From contig JAFURP010000055.1 of NCBI GenBank assembly GCA_017471785.1, positions 1-64,000 on the forward strand: DNA of 64,000 nt. Reading direction: 5' to 3'. Both the position numbers and the translations under genes were made by a program. Below are positions 14,662 to 23,601 of this stretch, piece by piece (position 1 is the stretch's first letter; each line of letters starts with the position of its first letter). The stretch comes from Clostridia bacterium (GTDB lineage: Bacteria > Bacillota > Clostridia > Christensenellales > Borkfalkiaceae). Under the pieces are notes generated by a model. That model made no database searches, had not been told where the DNA came from, and was given only the letters and a program-made list of their open reading frames with translations.

Positions 14662-17316
14662 ATGAAACATTATTGCGAAGAAAGCGCCGCGGTGCTGAAA
14701 GAGGTAGGCTGCGCGCGTGAAACGGGTCTTTCCGTAGCGGAGGCGGAGCAACGCTTAGCCGCAAACGGAAGAAACAAGCTCGCGGCGGCGAAGAAGAAAT
14801 CGATCGTTCGTCGGTTTTTTGAACAGCTTGCCGATCCTATGATCATTATCTTGATCGTAGCGGCGGCGATCAGCGGCGTGCTTGCGGTGGTGGAGAGCGA
14901 GTTCCCCACGGACGTCATTATCATTATGGCGGTCGTTCTCATTAACGCGGTGCTCGGCGTATTGCAGGAAAGCAAGGCGGAAAAGGCGATAGAGGCGTTG
15001 CAGGAAATGTCAGCCGCCCAGTCTAAGGTCTTGCGCGACGGAAAGATACTTTCCGTGCCTAGCGAGGAGCTCGTAGTCGGCGATATCGTTTTGTTGGAAG
15101 CGGGCGACGCGGTACCTGCGGACGGCCGTATTTTGGAAAGCGCCAGCTTGAAGATCGAGGAAGCAGCGCTCACGGGCGAGTCGGTGCCCGTCGATAAGAT
15201 CGCGGAGGCGATCAAGATCGGCGAAGCGAAAGACGTGCCCCTCGGCGATCGTAAAAATATGGTCTATATGGGCAGTACCGTCGTGTACGGCCGCGGCGTA
15301 GCGGTAGTCACCGCGACGGGTATGGATACCGAAATGGGCAAGATCGCAGGCGCCCTTGCGCTTGCGGAGGAGGGCAAAACTCCCTTGCAGATCAAGCTTG
15401 GTCAGCTTTCGAAGATCCTTACCTGGCTCGTGCTCGGCATCAGCGTTATCGTATTCGGCGTAAAGCTTATTCAGCATTTGGCGCAGGGCAGCGGTATTTC
15501 CTTTGAGTTCGGCTTGGAAGCGTTTATGGTAGCCGTATCGCTTGCGGTCGCTGCGATCCCCGAGGGACTTGCCGCCGTCGTTACCATCGTGCTTTCCATC
15601 GGCGTTACCAATATGTCCAAGCGTAACGCGATCATTCGTAAGCTTACGGCGGTAGAAACGCTCGGCTGCGCGCAGATTATTTGCTCGGATAAGACGGGTA
15701 CGCTCACGCAAAACAAGATGACCGTCGTCGATTTCTTCGGCGAGGACGAAAAGGGTATCGCCTCCGCTATGGCGCTTTGCTCGGACGCGGAGCTTGGCGA
15801 GGACGGCGAAGTGACGGGCGAGCCTACGGAAGCGGCGCTCGTCGTTTGGGCGAACAAGGTAGAGCTTCCCAAATACGAATTGAAAAAACGGCTTCTGAGA
15901 AAGGGCGAGCTTCCCTTCGATTCCTCCCGTAAAATGATGTCCACCGTGCATCAAACGGAGACGGATTTCGTGCAGTATACCAAGGGTGCGCCCGACGTCG
16001 TTATCGAGCGTTGCACGCACTATCTTAAAGACGGCAAAGCCGTGCCTATGACGGCGGAATACAAACAACAAATACTCGACGCCAACAAGAATATGGCGGA
16101 CCGTGCTTTGCGTGTGCTTGCGTGCGCGGAAAGGGTATGGAAGCAGCTTCCCGAAGCTTACGAGAGCGACGCGCTGGAGGTAGAGCTTTGCTTCGTGGGA
16201 CTTTGCGGTATGATCGACCCCGTTCGTCCCGAAGTGAAAGACGCTATCGTAAAATGCCGCGAGGCGGGTATCCGTCCCATTATGATCACGGGCGACCACG
16301 TGGATACGGCGAAAGCGATCGCCAAGGAGCTTGGCATTTTGGAGGAGGGGATCCGTGCGGTTACGGGTGCGCAGCTCGACGAAATGGACGACGAGACCTT
16401 CCAAAAGGAATTTCAAACGATCGGCGTGTACGCACGCGTTCAGCCCGAGCATAAAACGCGTATCGTCAACGCTTGGAAGAGCGCCGGCTACGTTACGGCA
16501 ATGACGGGCGACGGCGTAAACGACGCGCCCTCCATCAAATCGGCGGATATCGGCGTAGGCATGGGTATCACGGGTACGGACGTTACCAAAAACGTAGCGG
16601 ATATGGTGCTTGCGGACGATAACTTCGCGACCATCGTCGGCGCGGTAGAGGAGGGTCGTCGTATTTACGACAATATCCGTAAAGCCATTCAATTTTTGCT
16701 CGCTTCCAATATGAGCGAAGTCTTGGCTATCTTCGTTTCGACTTTGATGGGCTTCAGCATTTTGCAGCCCGTACACCTTTTGTGGATCAACCTCGTAACC
16801 GACTGCTTCCCCGCGCTTGCGCTCGGTACGGAAAAGGCGGAAAAGGATATTATGCAAAAGAAGCCGCGCGATTCCAAAGCGGGCGTATTTGCGGGCGGTA
16901 TGGGCGTAGACGTCCTGTATCAAGGCGTGATCGTAGCGATCTTGGTGCTCGTTTCCTACTTCGTAGGACATTATATCAACGAAGGCGTTTGGACGTTTGC
17001 GGACAGCTCGCACGGTACGACGATGGCGTTCTTGACGATGTCTATGGCGGAGATCTTCCACAGCTTCAATATGCGTTCGCAAAGAAAGAGCTTGTTCGGC
17101 GTAAAAGAGCAAAACAAGTGGTTGTGGTGGGCTGCGATCGGTTCGTTTGTAGCGACTGCGATCGTTTGCGAAGTGCCTTTCCTCGCGTCGGCGTTCGGCT
17201 TTGCACCGGTGGGCATCCTTGAATTTGCGGTTGCGATCGGTATCGGCGCTTGCATTATCCCCATCGTCGAGCTCGTGAAGCTTATCCAACGCAAAAGCGA
17301 GAAAAAGGGTAAATAA
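14662..17316 (+). CDS. P-type cation-transporting ATPase (type II, Ca2+/Mn2+)
   Basis: The ATG at 14662 follows AAGGAG at 14649; the ATG at 14644 lies upstream of that site. The 884-residue protein has all P-type landmarks: TGES in the actuator domain near residue 174, IPEGL in helix M4, DKTGTLTQNK with phosphorylated Asp near 343, KGAPD in the nucleotide domain, MITGDH, and TGDGVNDAPSIKSADIGVGMG in the hinge. M5 and M6 carry SNMSE and NLVTDCFPA. PEGL and the overall order match the SERCA/PMR1-like group that carries Ca2+ or Mn2+. Because the transcript begins with a Mn2+ riboswitch, manganese efflux is the most likely role. A strong terminator follows. Confidence 0.92.
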   Translation: MKHYCEESAAVLKEVGCARETGLSVAEAEQRLAANGRNKLAAAKKKSIVRRFFEQLADPMIIILIVAAAISGVLAVVESEFPTDVIIIMAVVLINAVLGVLQESKAEKAIEALQEMSAAQSKVLRDGKILSVPSEELVVGDIVLLEAGDAVPADGRILESASLKIEEAALTGESVPVDKIAEAIKIGEAKDVPLGDRKNMVYMGSTVVYGRGVAVVTATGMDTEMGKIAGALALAEEGKTPLQIKLGQLSKILTWLVLGISVIVFGVKLIQHLAQGSGISFEFGLEAFMVAVSLAVAAIPEGLAAVVTIVLSIGVTNMSKRNAIIRKLTAVETLGCAQIICSDKTGTLTQNKMTVVDFFGEDEKGIASAMALCSDAELGEDGEVTGEPTEAALVVWANKVELPKYELKKRLLRKGELPFDSSRKMMSTVHQTETDFVQYTKGAPDVVIERCTHYLKDGKAVPMTAEYKQQILDANKNMADRALRVLACAERVWKQLPEAYESDALEVELCFVGLCGMIDPVRPEVKDAIVKCREAGIRPIMITGDHVDTAKAIAKELGILEEGIRAVTGAQLDEMDDETFQKEFQTIGVYARVQPEHKTRIVNAWKSAGYVTAMTGDGVNDAPSIKSADIGVGMGITGTDVTKNVADMVLADDNFATIVGAVEEGRRIYDNIRKAIQFLLASNMSEVLAIFVSTLMGFSILQPVHLLWINLVTDCFPALALGTEKAEKDIMQKKPRDSKAGVFAGGMGVDVLYQGVIVAILVLVSYFVGHYINEGVWTFADSSHGTTMAFLTMSMAEIFHSFNMRSQRKSLFGVKEQNKWLWWAAIGSFVATAIVCEVPFLASAFGFAPVGILEFAVAIGIGACIIPIVELVKLIQRKSEKKGK

Positions 17317-17371
17317 TTGCGCGGCGCATTACGCGCGCAATTCGTCGAAAAAGAGAAAATGAGGGTATCGT

Positions 17372-17416
17372 GTCCGCGTTGAAAGGGGTTTTCAACGCGG
17401 ACAAATCAATTTTTTT
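17372..17416 (+). terminator. terminator of the ATPase gene
   Basis: A 13-bp perfect stem (17372-17384 with 17390-17402) with loop GGGGT is followed by AAATCAATTTTTTT. A second GC-rich hairpin (17315-17323 with 17334-17342) directly after the stop has no T tract. Confidence 0.85.
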
Positions 17417-17448
17417 GCGTTTTTGGGCGATATTTTTAGGCAAAACCC

Positions 17449-17477
17449 TTGACCGATTGCGTTAGATATGCTATAAT
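17449..17477 (+). promoter_or_regulatory. sigma-A promoter of the repeat/coiled-coil gene
   Basis: TTGACC at 17449-17454 and TATAAT at 17472-17477 with 17 bp spacing. Confidence 0.85.
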
Positions 17478-17561
17478 ATTAGTTGTAAAAGCAGGAGTTT
17501 AACTTTTTTAAGTAAAAAAGTAGATCAATCCGTACCTGTAAACGAATCTTCGAGGTGTAAA

Positions 17562-19673
17562 ATGGCTGATAGAAAACAATTGGAAACATCTAAAATCGAC
17601 GCGTTGTATTCTTTTCTTTCTCGCGATTTGCAAAGGATGAAAGTAGAGCTTTTGAACGAGATGCGTATGTCCTCCGTTCAAATGAGCTCCGTCTATAAGG
17701 AAATGCAAACCGACAAGGATAAATCCTCGCAAGCGATCTCGCAAGAAATCCGTTATAGCTATAAGCAAAATCAAACCATTTACGACGGTTTGACCACTTT
17801 ACTCACCGAAGAAGTTGCCGAGCGTTTGAATAAAATGGACGAAAAGGCAGCTTCCGTTGAAGAGATGCAATCGGCTATCAAAGCTTCGGTTGCGGAAGCG
17901 GTACAAAAGCTCGAAGCGTTGGAGGGCGGCGTTTCCGCACTCGAAAACGTAGATACGGAAGCCTTGGCGGAAGCGGTCAAGGAAAAGGTCGCGGAGATCC
18001 TTCCCGCGTTGCAGGATTCCCTCGACGAGATCAAATACGGTTATATGCAGCAGCAAGCCGTTTACGACGGTTTGACGGCGCTCATCTCGGGCGAGGTCGT
18101 TTCCAAGCTCGACGATATGCAGGCAAAGCTCGACACGCTCGAGCAGATCGACGCGGCGCTTAATCAGCTCCAAGAAAAGCTTGCCGAGTTCGTCGTTCTC
18201 TACGAGGACAACGATTACAAGGCGGTGATCGAAAGCGTTGCGGAAAAGACGGAGGAGAGCGTAGCCGAGCACAGCCGCCAAGTTCTCGACGCGGTAGCGG
18301 CGATCCCCGTTGCGGAAAACGTAGATTACAACCGTATCGTAGACGAGGTGGGCGATAAGGTGCTCGAGCTTCTCGGCGAGATCATTTTGCCCGAGGAAAA
18401 CAAAGAGCCGGTAGAGGCTATCGTCGATTACGATAGAATTATTTACGGGGCGGCGGAAAAGGTCGTAGAATCCTTGCCCTATCCCGAAAAGGTAAACTAC
18501 CGTCGCATTGACGAGAGCTTCGTAAAAGCGGCGGAGAAGGTAAACGTACAGGTCGGCGAGGAGGCGTTGGCTTCCGCGGTTTCCAACGCGGTCGCACAGG
18601 CGCTTGCGGCGTTCGATATGGACGCTTTGGCTAACGCCGTAGCGGAAAAGATCGTCGTTCCCGAAGCGCAGCCCGTAGCGATCGATTACGACCGCTTGGC
18701 GGATATGGTGGCGGCGAAGATCCCTCCCGTGGAGGTTCCCGAGGCAAAACCCGTCGAGATCGATTACGACCGCTTGTCCGATATGGTAGCGGAAAAGCTT
18801 GCGGCGAACAACGAAACGCTCGTAAGCCTCGTAGAGGAGAAGCTTGCCGAAAGACCTTGTGAAGAGCCTACATACGAACTCGTCGTAGACGAGGAGGGCT
18901 TGGACGCGATCGCGAACAAGGTTTCCGAAGTGCTTTGCAAAAAGTGCGAAGAATGTGAAGCGGCGGATTCCGCACAAGCTCTTGTGGAAGAAGTCGTGGA
19001 AGAAACGGTGGAAGAGCCCGTTGAGGAAGTCGTTGAGGAAGTCGTAGAAGAGGTCGTTGAAGAGGTCGTAGAAGAGCCGGTCGTAGAAGAGGCGGTGACC
19101 GAGGAGCTTGCGGTTGCGGAAGAGCAGTCGTACGAGGAAGTAGACAATCAGCTCGTAGACGCGGAAACGGGACTTGTGGTACGCTTGAAAAAGAGCTTCA
19201 CCGCAAAGATGAAACAAAGCGAAGATCGCGTGAAGAAGTATTATAGCGACGTCAAGAACGAGTTGAAATCGTACAAGAGGATCAACTCCAACGTAAGCTG
19301 GCACGGTGATAGATTTAACTACGGTCGCGATACGATCGCAAAGGTGAACATTTGCGGTAAGACGCTTTGCTTCTATTTGGCGTTGGATCCCGAAGCTCCC
19401 GAATACAAGACGACGGTATATCATCAAAGGAACGTCGGCGCGCAAAAAGCGTATGAAAATACGCCGTTCATGGTCAAGATCAAGAGCGACGCGGCTGCAA
19501 AGAAAGCGCTCCGTTTGGTAGGCTTCCTTGCGGAGAAGATCGGCGCGGTGAAGGCGGACGGCTTCGAGGCGGTGGACTACGTGGAAGAATTTGCTTACGA
19601 ATCGACCAAGCAACTCTTTGACGAGGGGTATATCAAAGCCACGAAAGAAAAGAAAGTCGATCTTGACTTTTAA
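17562..19673 (+). CDS. large acidic repeat and coiled-coil protein with conserved C-terminal domain
   Basis: The 703-residue protein has no signal peptide or membrane segment. The N-terminal third is helical and contains two related units, YKQNQTIYDGLTTLLTEEV (about 67-85) and YMQQQAVYDGLTALISGEV (about 161-179). The middle has four or five copies of a motif of the form (V/I)(D/N)Y(D/N)R(I/L)xDxVxxKV, near 254, 288, 310, 373 and 398. A low-complexity stretch of EE(V/P)VEE repeats follows (about 475-510). The last 165 residues form a globular domain with KSYKRINSNVSWHGDRFNYGR and KTLCFYLALDPEAPEY; I recall this kind of domain from other uncharacterised clostridial proteins. It has its own strong promoter. 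Function unknown; a cytosolic scaffold is a guess. Confidence 0.8.
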   Translation: MADRKQLETSKIDALYSFLSRDLQRMKVELLNEMRMSSVQMSSVYKEMQTDKDKSSQAISQEIRYSYKQNQTIYDGLTTLLTEEVAERLNKMDEKAASVEEMQSAIKASVAEAVQKLEALEGGVSALENVDTEALAEAVKEKVAEILPALQDSLDEIKYGYMQQQAVYDGLTALISGEVVSKLDDMQAKLDTLEQIDAALNQLQEKLAEFVVLYEDNDYKAVIESVAEKTEESVAEHSRQVLDAVAAIPVAENVDYNRIVDEVGDKVLELLGEIILPEENKEPVEAIVDYDRIIYGAAEKVVESLPYPEKVNYRRIDESFVKAAEKVNVQVGEEALASAVSNAVAQALAAFDMDALANAVAEKIVVPEAQPVAIDYDRLADMVAAKIPPVEVPEAKPVEIDYDRLSDMVAEKLAANNETLVSLVEEKLAERPCEEPTYELVVDEEGLDAIANKVSEVLCKKCEECEAADSAQALVEEVVEETVEEPVEEVVEEVVEEVVEEVVEEPVVEEAVTEELAVAEEQSYEEVDNQLVDAETGLVVRLKKSFTAKMKQSEDRVKKYYSDVKNELKSYKRINSNVSWHGDRFNYGRDTIAKVNICGKTLCFYLALDPEAPEYKTTVYHQRNVGAQKAYENTPFMVKIKSDAAAKKALRLVGFLAEKIGAVKADGFEAVDYVEEFAYESTKQLFDEGYIKATKEKKVDLDF

Positions 19674-19707
19674 TCGAACGTAAGAAAAAACGAATACGAA
19701 TCAAGAA

Positions 19708-19745
19708 AGAGAGCTGATAATTCCATATATTCGGCTCTCTATTTT
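19708..19745 (+). terminator. hairpin between the repeat protein gene and RNase J
   Basis: A 10-bp stem with one G-U (19708-19717 with 19731-19740) is followed by ATTTTAT. It may end the upstream transcript or act as a weak attenuator for RNase J. Confidence 0.6.
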
Positions 19746-19784
19746 ATGGGCAAAGTACTTTTGCCAAGGAGAAAGGAAATAGCA

Positions 19785-21725
19785 GTGAAAGAAAGAAAAA
19801 CGGAAAACACCCAAGAATCGAAAAAGCCCACGAATAAAAAACCGTCGGCAAGGGGCAAGAAAAACCCTATGGGCACGGCTTTTGATATCCAAGCGGTCGC
19901 CAACGCACCGCAAAAAACGGCGAAAAAGCCGCGCGTAAACAAAGAAGTCCGCGCGGAAAAACAGCCGCGGACGAAGAAAACGCCCGAGCGCAAGGAAAGC
20001 GTAGACGCGTTGCGCCCCAACGCGGAAAAGAAGCTCCGTATGCCTAAGGAAAAGAAAGCGTCGAAAAAGCAAAAACCCGTCAAGATCATTTTTCTCGGCG
20101 GCGTAGGCGAGATCGGCAAAAACATGACGGCGATCGAATACGGCAACGACGTAATCGTTATTGACGCGGGCTTGACCTTCCCCAACGGCGAGGATATGCC
20201 CGGGATCGATTCGGTCGTGCCCGATATCACCTATCTCACGCAAAATAAGGACAAGGTCCGCGGCGTATTGCTCACCCACGGACACGAGGACCATATCGGC
20301 GGCGTACCTTATTTGATGAAAGAATTAGACTCCTCCACACCCATTTACGGTACCAAGCTGACCTTGATGCTTACCGACAATAAATTACAAGAGCATCATA
20401 TTACGGGTACCCTGCAACGGGTGGTGGAAGCAGGCGACAGGGTGAAGCTGGGCTCGTTCGAGGTGGAATTTATCAACGTAAACCATTCCATTTCCGGCGC
20501 GTGTGCGCTCGCTGTTCGCACCCCCAACGGCTTGATCTATCACAGCGGCGATTTCAAGATAGACCTGACCCCCGTCGCGGGCGAACCTATCGACTTTAAG
20601 CGGATCGCCGAGCTGGGCAAAGAGGGCGTGCTGTTGTATATGGGCGAATCGACCAATATCGAGCGCCAGGGTTATACTATGAGCGAAACGGTGGTCGGCA
20701 CGACGCTCGATCACTTGTTCTCCGAAAATATGACTCGTCGCTTGATCATAGCGACCTTCGCTTCCAACGTGCACCGCTTACAGCAGATCATCGATTTGGC
20801 GGTCAAATACCGTAGAAAGGTGGCGCTTTCGGGGCGTAGTATGTTCAAGGTCGTGGACGCGGCGGTGAAAATTGGAGAACTGAAGATACCCGAGGGCGTA
20901 CTCGTCGATGTCGAAAAGACGAAAAACATGTTTGACGGCGAGCTTTTGATCGTTTCTACCGGTTCGCAAGGGGAGCCTATGAGCGCGCTGACGCGTATGG
21001 CGATGGGCGAATTCAATAAGGTAACGGTGGGCGAAAACGATACCATCATCATTTCCGCAAACCCTATCCCGGGCAACGAAAAAATGATCTATCGGGTCAT
21101 CAACAACCTCTATAAAAAGGGCGCGCACGTCGTTTACGAAAGCTTGGAGAAGATCCACGTTTCGGGACACGCCTGCCAAGAGGAGCACAAAATTTTATAT
21201 TCCTTGTTAAAGCCCAAATTCTTTATCCCCGTACACGGCGAATACCGTCATTTGAAACGCCACGCGCAGCTGGTGGAAGCGTTGGGCGTGCCCGCGCGCA
21301 ATATTTTGATAACCGAGATCGGCAACTGCGTTGAAGTGACGGAAACGGAGATCAAATTGGGCGAAAACGTGCCGGCAGGTACGCGTTTGATCGACGGCGA
21401 GGGTATTGAGGACTACGGCACGAGCGAGGTGATCAAGGAACGCTTGAAGATGTCCTCGGACGGTATTTTTACCGTCGCGCTTGCCGTAACGGGCAACTAC
21501 GTTATCAACGACCCCGTCGTGGAAGCGCACGGCTTCGTGTTTGCGGAGAATACGGGTACGGAAGCGGAGATCAAAACGGTGGTCCAACGTGCCGTCGAAA
21601 GCTACGATTACGCCGACGGCAACAAGGCGGAGCTTTCCAATCACGTAAAAAAGGCGCTTCGAAATTATTTCTATAAAAAAACCAAACAATCCCCCCTCGT
21701 CGCGGTATCCGTACTCGACGTATAG
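19785..21725 (+). CDS. rnj: ribonuclease J with a basic N-terminal extension
   Basis: RNase J is the cytosolic 5'-3' exo- and endoribonuclease of Gram-positive mRNA decay. The metallo-beta-lactamase core starts near residue 98 (VKIIFLGGVGEIGKNMTA) and carries the zinc motif HGHEDH at 165-170, followed by ISGACALAV and HSGDFK. The beta-CASP part has IATFASNVHRLQQI and SGRSMFK, then HVSGHA and PVHGEYRHL. The first 95 residues are rich in Lys, Arg, Pro and Gln and predicted disordered, absent from typical RNase J1 of Bacillus but seen in some other lineages. The GTG at 19785 follows AGGAGAAAGG; an in-frame ATG at 19746 is an alternative that adds 13 residues but would place this ribosome site inside the gene. 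Confidence 0.95.
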   Translation: MKERKTENTQESKKPTNKKPSARGKKNPMGTAFDIQAVANAPQKTAKKPRVNKEVRAEKQPRTKKTPERKESVDALRPNAEKKLRMPKEKKASKKQKPVKIIFLGGVGEIGKNMTAIEYGNDVIVIDAGLTFPNGEDMPGIDSVVPDITYLTQNKDKVRGVLLTHGHEDHIGGVPYLMKELDSSTPIYGTKLTLMLTDNKLQEHHITGTLQRVVEAGDRVKLGSFEVEFINVNHSISGACALAVRTPNGLIYHSGDFKIDLTPVAGEPIDFKRIAELGKEGVLLYMGESTNIERQGYTMSETVVGTTLDHLFSENMTRRLIIATFASNVHRLQQIIDLAVKYRRKVALSGRSMFKVVDAAVKIGELKIPEGVLVDVEKTKNMFDGELLIVSTGSQGEPMSALTRMAMGEFNKVTVGENDTIIISANPIPGNEKMIYRVINNLYKKGAHVVYESLEKIHVSGHACQEEHKILYSLLKPKFFIPVHGEYRHLKRHAQLVEALGVPARNILITEIGNCVEVTETEIKLGENVPAGTRLIDGEGIEDYGTSEVIKERLKMSSDGIFTVALAVTGNYVINDPVVEAHGFVFAENTGTEAEIKTVVQRAVESYDYADGNKAELSNHVKKALRNYFYKKTKQSPLVAVSVLDV

Positions 21726-21743
21726 GCGAAAAGGACGTTACCA

Positions 21744-22385
21744 ATGAAGTATACGGCGTCGCTCGTAAAATTGCATATCGACGAAAGGCTTGCCGCAAAG
21801 CGGGCGGAAGCGCTCGCGCGCGATATTCCCGTTGCGGACGACGAAACCTTGCAGTTTTTGCTGTTGACCTTGCAAATGACGCAGCCTCTCAAGCTCCTCG
21901 AGATCGGTACGGCGGTCGGGCTTTCGGGCGTAGCGATGCTGCAAGCGTGCGAAAACGCGCGGCTTACTACGATCGAGCTGGAGGAGGAGCGGTATTTGGA
22001 GGCGAAAGAAAACTTTGCTTCGTTCGGCGTAGCCGATCGCGTATCGGCGTACCTCGGCGACGCGGGGGAGATCTTGTCTATGATGGACGGGCAGTTCGAT
22101 TTCGTCTTTCTCGACGGACCCAAGGCGCAGTATGAAAAATACCTCTTTGACTTAAAACGCCTGATGAAACGGGGTGCGACCCTCTTTGCCGACGACGTGC
22201 TGTTATACGGCTGGGTGAGCGGAGAGGAGGAAACGCCGCAAAAGCGCCGTTCGATCGTGGAAAAGATACGTTCTTATTTGGAAACGGTCACGGCGGATAA
22301 GGATTTTCATACCTCCGTTTTGAACGTGGGGGACGGCGTGGCGCTTTCCGTGTATACGGGCGGCGAAAGAAATACGAAGGAGTAA
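21744..22385 (+). CDS. trmR: class I O-methyltransferase, likely tRNA 5-hydroxyuridine methyltransferase TrmR
   Basis: The 213-residue protein is a Rossmann SAM methyltransferase of the caffeoyl-CoA/catechol O-methyltransferase family: LLEIGTAVGLSGVAML (about 52-67) binds SAM, then TTIELEEERY, DFVFLDGPKAQYEKY and LFADDVLLYGWV. Family members with this layout in B. subtilis (YrrM) methylate 5-hydroxyuridine at tRNA position 34, and are encoded next to U32 peptidase-like genes. The same pairing here, with only 5 bp between the genes, supports the TrmR role. Alternative small-molecule substrates cannot be excluded. It lies 18 bp after RNase J and may be on that transcript. Confidence 0.8.
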   Translation: MKYTASLVKLHIDERLAAKRAEALARDIPVADDETLQFLLLTLQMTQPLKLLEIGTAVGLSGVAMLQACENARLTTIELEEERYLEAKENFASFGVADRVSAYLGDAGEILSMMDGQFDFVFLDGPKAQYEKYLFDLKRLMKRGATLFADDVLLYGWVSGEEETPQKRRSIVEKIRSYLETVTADKDFHTSVLNVGDGVALSVYTGGERNTKE

Positions 22386-22390
22386 AGAAT

Positions 22391-23590
22391 ATGCGATCGG
22401 AGCTTTTAGCCCCTGCCGGAAGCTATTCCAAATTTTTAACGGCGCTCTATTTCGGTGCGGACGCGGTATATCTGGGTGGCAAGAATTTTTCCTTACGCAC
22501 CTTTGCCGACAATTTCACCGAGGCGGAAATGGCAAGCGCCGTAGCCGCGGCGCACGCGCAAAACAAAAAAGTTTACGTTACGGCGAATATCTACGCGAGA
22601 AACGCCGATTTTTCTATGCTTTTCGACTATTTCCAAGCGCTTGCGGGTTTGGGCGTGGACGGAGTGATCGTCAGCGACGCGGGCGTGGTGTACGCGGCGA
22701 AAAAAGCCGCGCCGAGCCTGCCTATCCACCTTTCCACGCAAGCGAATACGACGAATAAATACGCCGTCAGGTTTTGGGGGGAGCAGGGCGTTTCGCGGGT
22801 CATTCTCGCACGCGAGCTGTCCTTGAAGGAAATCGCCGAGATCCACGAATATAACCCCGATATGGAGTTGGAAGCGTTCGTGCACGGCGCTATGTGTATT
22901 TCGTACAGCGGTCGCTGTCTTTTATCCGATTATTTGGACGGCAGGTCGTCCAACCGCGGCGCGTGCGTACAGTCTTGCAGGTGGCGGTACGAAGTCCGCG
23001 CGCTCAACGCTACGAACGGCAAAAGCGAATGGTTGCCGATCGAACAGGACGAACGCGGCACGTATATTTTCAATAGCAAGGATCTGAATATGCTTGCCCG
23101 TTTACAAGAAATGGAGGGGGCAGGTATCCGTTCGTTTAAGATAGAGGGCAGAATGAAGAGCGGCTATTATTTGGCTACGGTCATCAACGCCTACCGCCGC
23201 TTTATGGACGGCGCGCCGCTTGCCCTTTCGCAAGAGGAGCTTTTGAGCGTATCCCACCGCGAATATACCGAGGCGTACGCGGACGGTAAAAACGCGCAAA
23301 CGGTCAACTACGAGGACGGTATATCCAAGGGCGAATATACCTATATTGCGGACGTTTTAGGTAACGAGGAGGGGTATATCCGAGTGGAGATGCGTAACCG
23401 CTTTAAGGTAGGGGACGAGCTCGAGGTGCTTTCTCCGAGCGCGCATTTCAAACGCTCGTTCACGGTGGAAAGGATGTACGATTTACAGGGCGAGCGGATA
23501 GAGGACGCCAAGCTGGTGCAAGGTATCTATAAGATCGAATGTCCGTTGGCGCTGGAAAAGGGGGATTATCTTCGCCGTAAAAACGGTTGA
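22391..23590 (+). CDS. peptidase U32 family protein, likely tRNA uridine hydroxylation protein (TrhP type)
   Basis: The 399-residue protein begins SELLAPAGSYSKFLTALYFGADAVYLGG, the standard U32 start, and contains the family signature ELEAFVHGAMCISYSGRC with further cysteines in RGACVQSC; these four Cys likely hold an iron-sulfur cluster. A C-terminal small domain (FKVGDELEVLSP) follows. U32 proteins were named peptidases but several act in RNA modification; TrhP proteins use prephenate to hydroxylate tRNA U34, the step before TrmR. Direct adjacency to a TrmR-like gene points to a ho5U to mo5U pathway. A true collagenase-like protease role seems less likely. Confidence 0.85.
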   Translation: MRSELLAPAGSYSKFLTALYFGADAVYLGGKNFSLRTFADNFTEAEMASAVAAAHAQNKKVYVTANIYARNADFSMLFDYFQALAGLGVDGVIVSDAGVVYAAKKAAPSLPIHLSTQANTTNKYAVRFWGEQGVSRVILARELSLKEIAEIHEYNPDMELEAFVHGAMCISYSGRCLLSDYLDGRSSNRGACVQSCRWRYEVRALNATNGKSEWLPIEQDERGTYIFNSKDLNMLARLQEMEGAGIRSFKIEGRMKSGYYLATVINAYRRFMDGAPLALSQEELLSVSHREYTEAYADGKNAQTVNYEDGISKGEYTYIADVLGNEEGYIRVEMRNRFKVGDELEVLSPSAHFKRSFTVERMYDLQGERIEDAKLVQGIYKIECPLALEKGDYLRRKNG

Positions 23591-23601
23591 TAAGGGGAAT
23601 T

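Noticed and set aside
15010-17289. 759-codon open frame on the minus strand opposite the P-type ATPase gene
   Set aside because: It is the antisense shadow of a real gene with high codon bias; the product is rich in Arg and His, has no recognisable domain and no ribosome site. The same applies to 17799-19613, 48257-49897, 53020-54414, 60056-62155 and similar frames.
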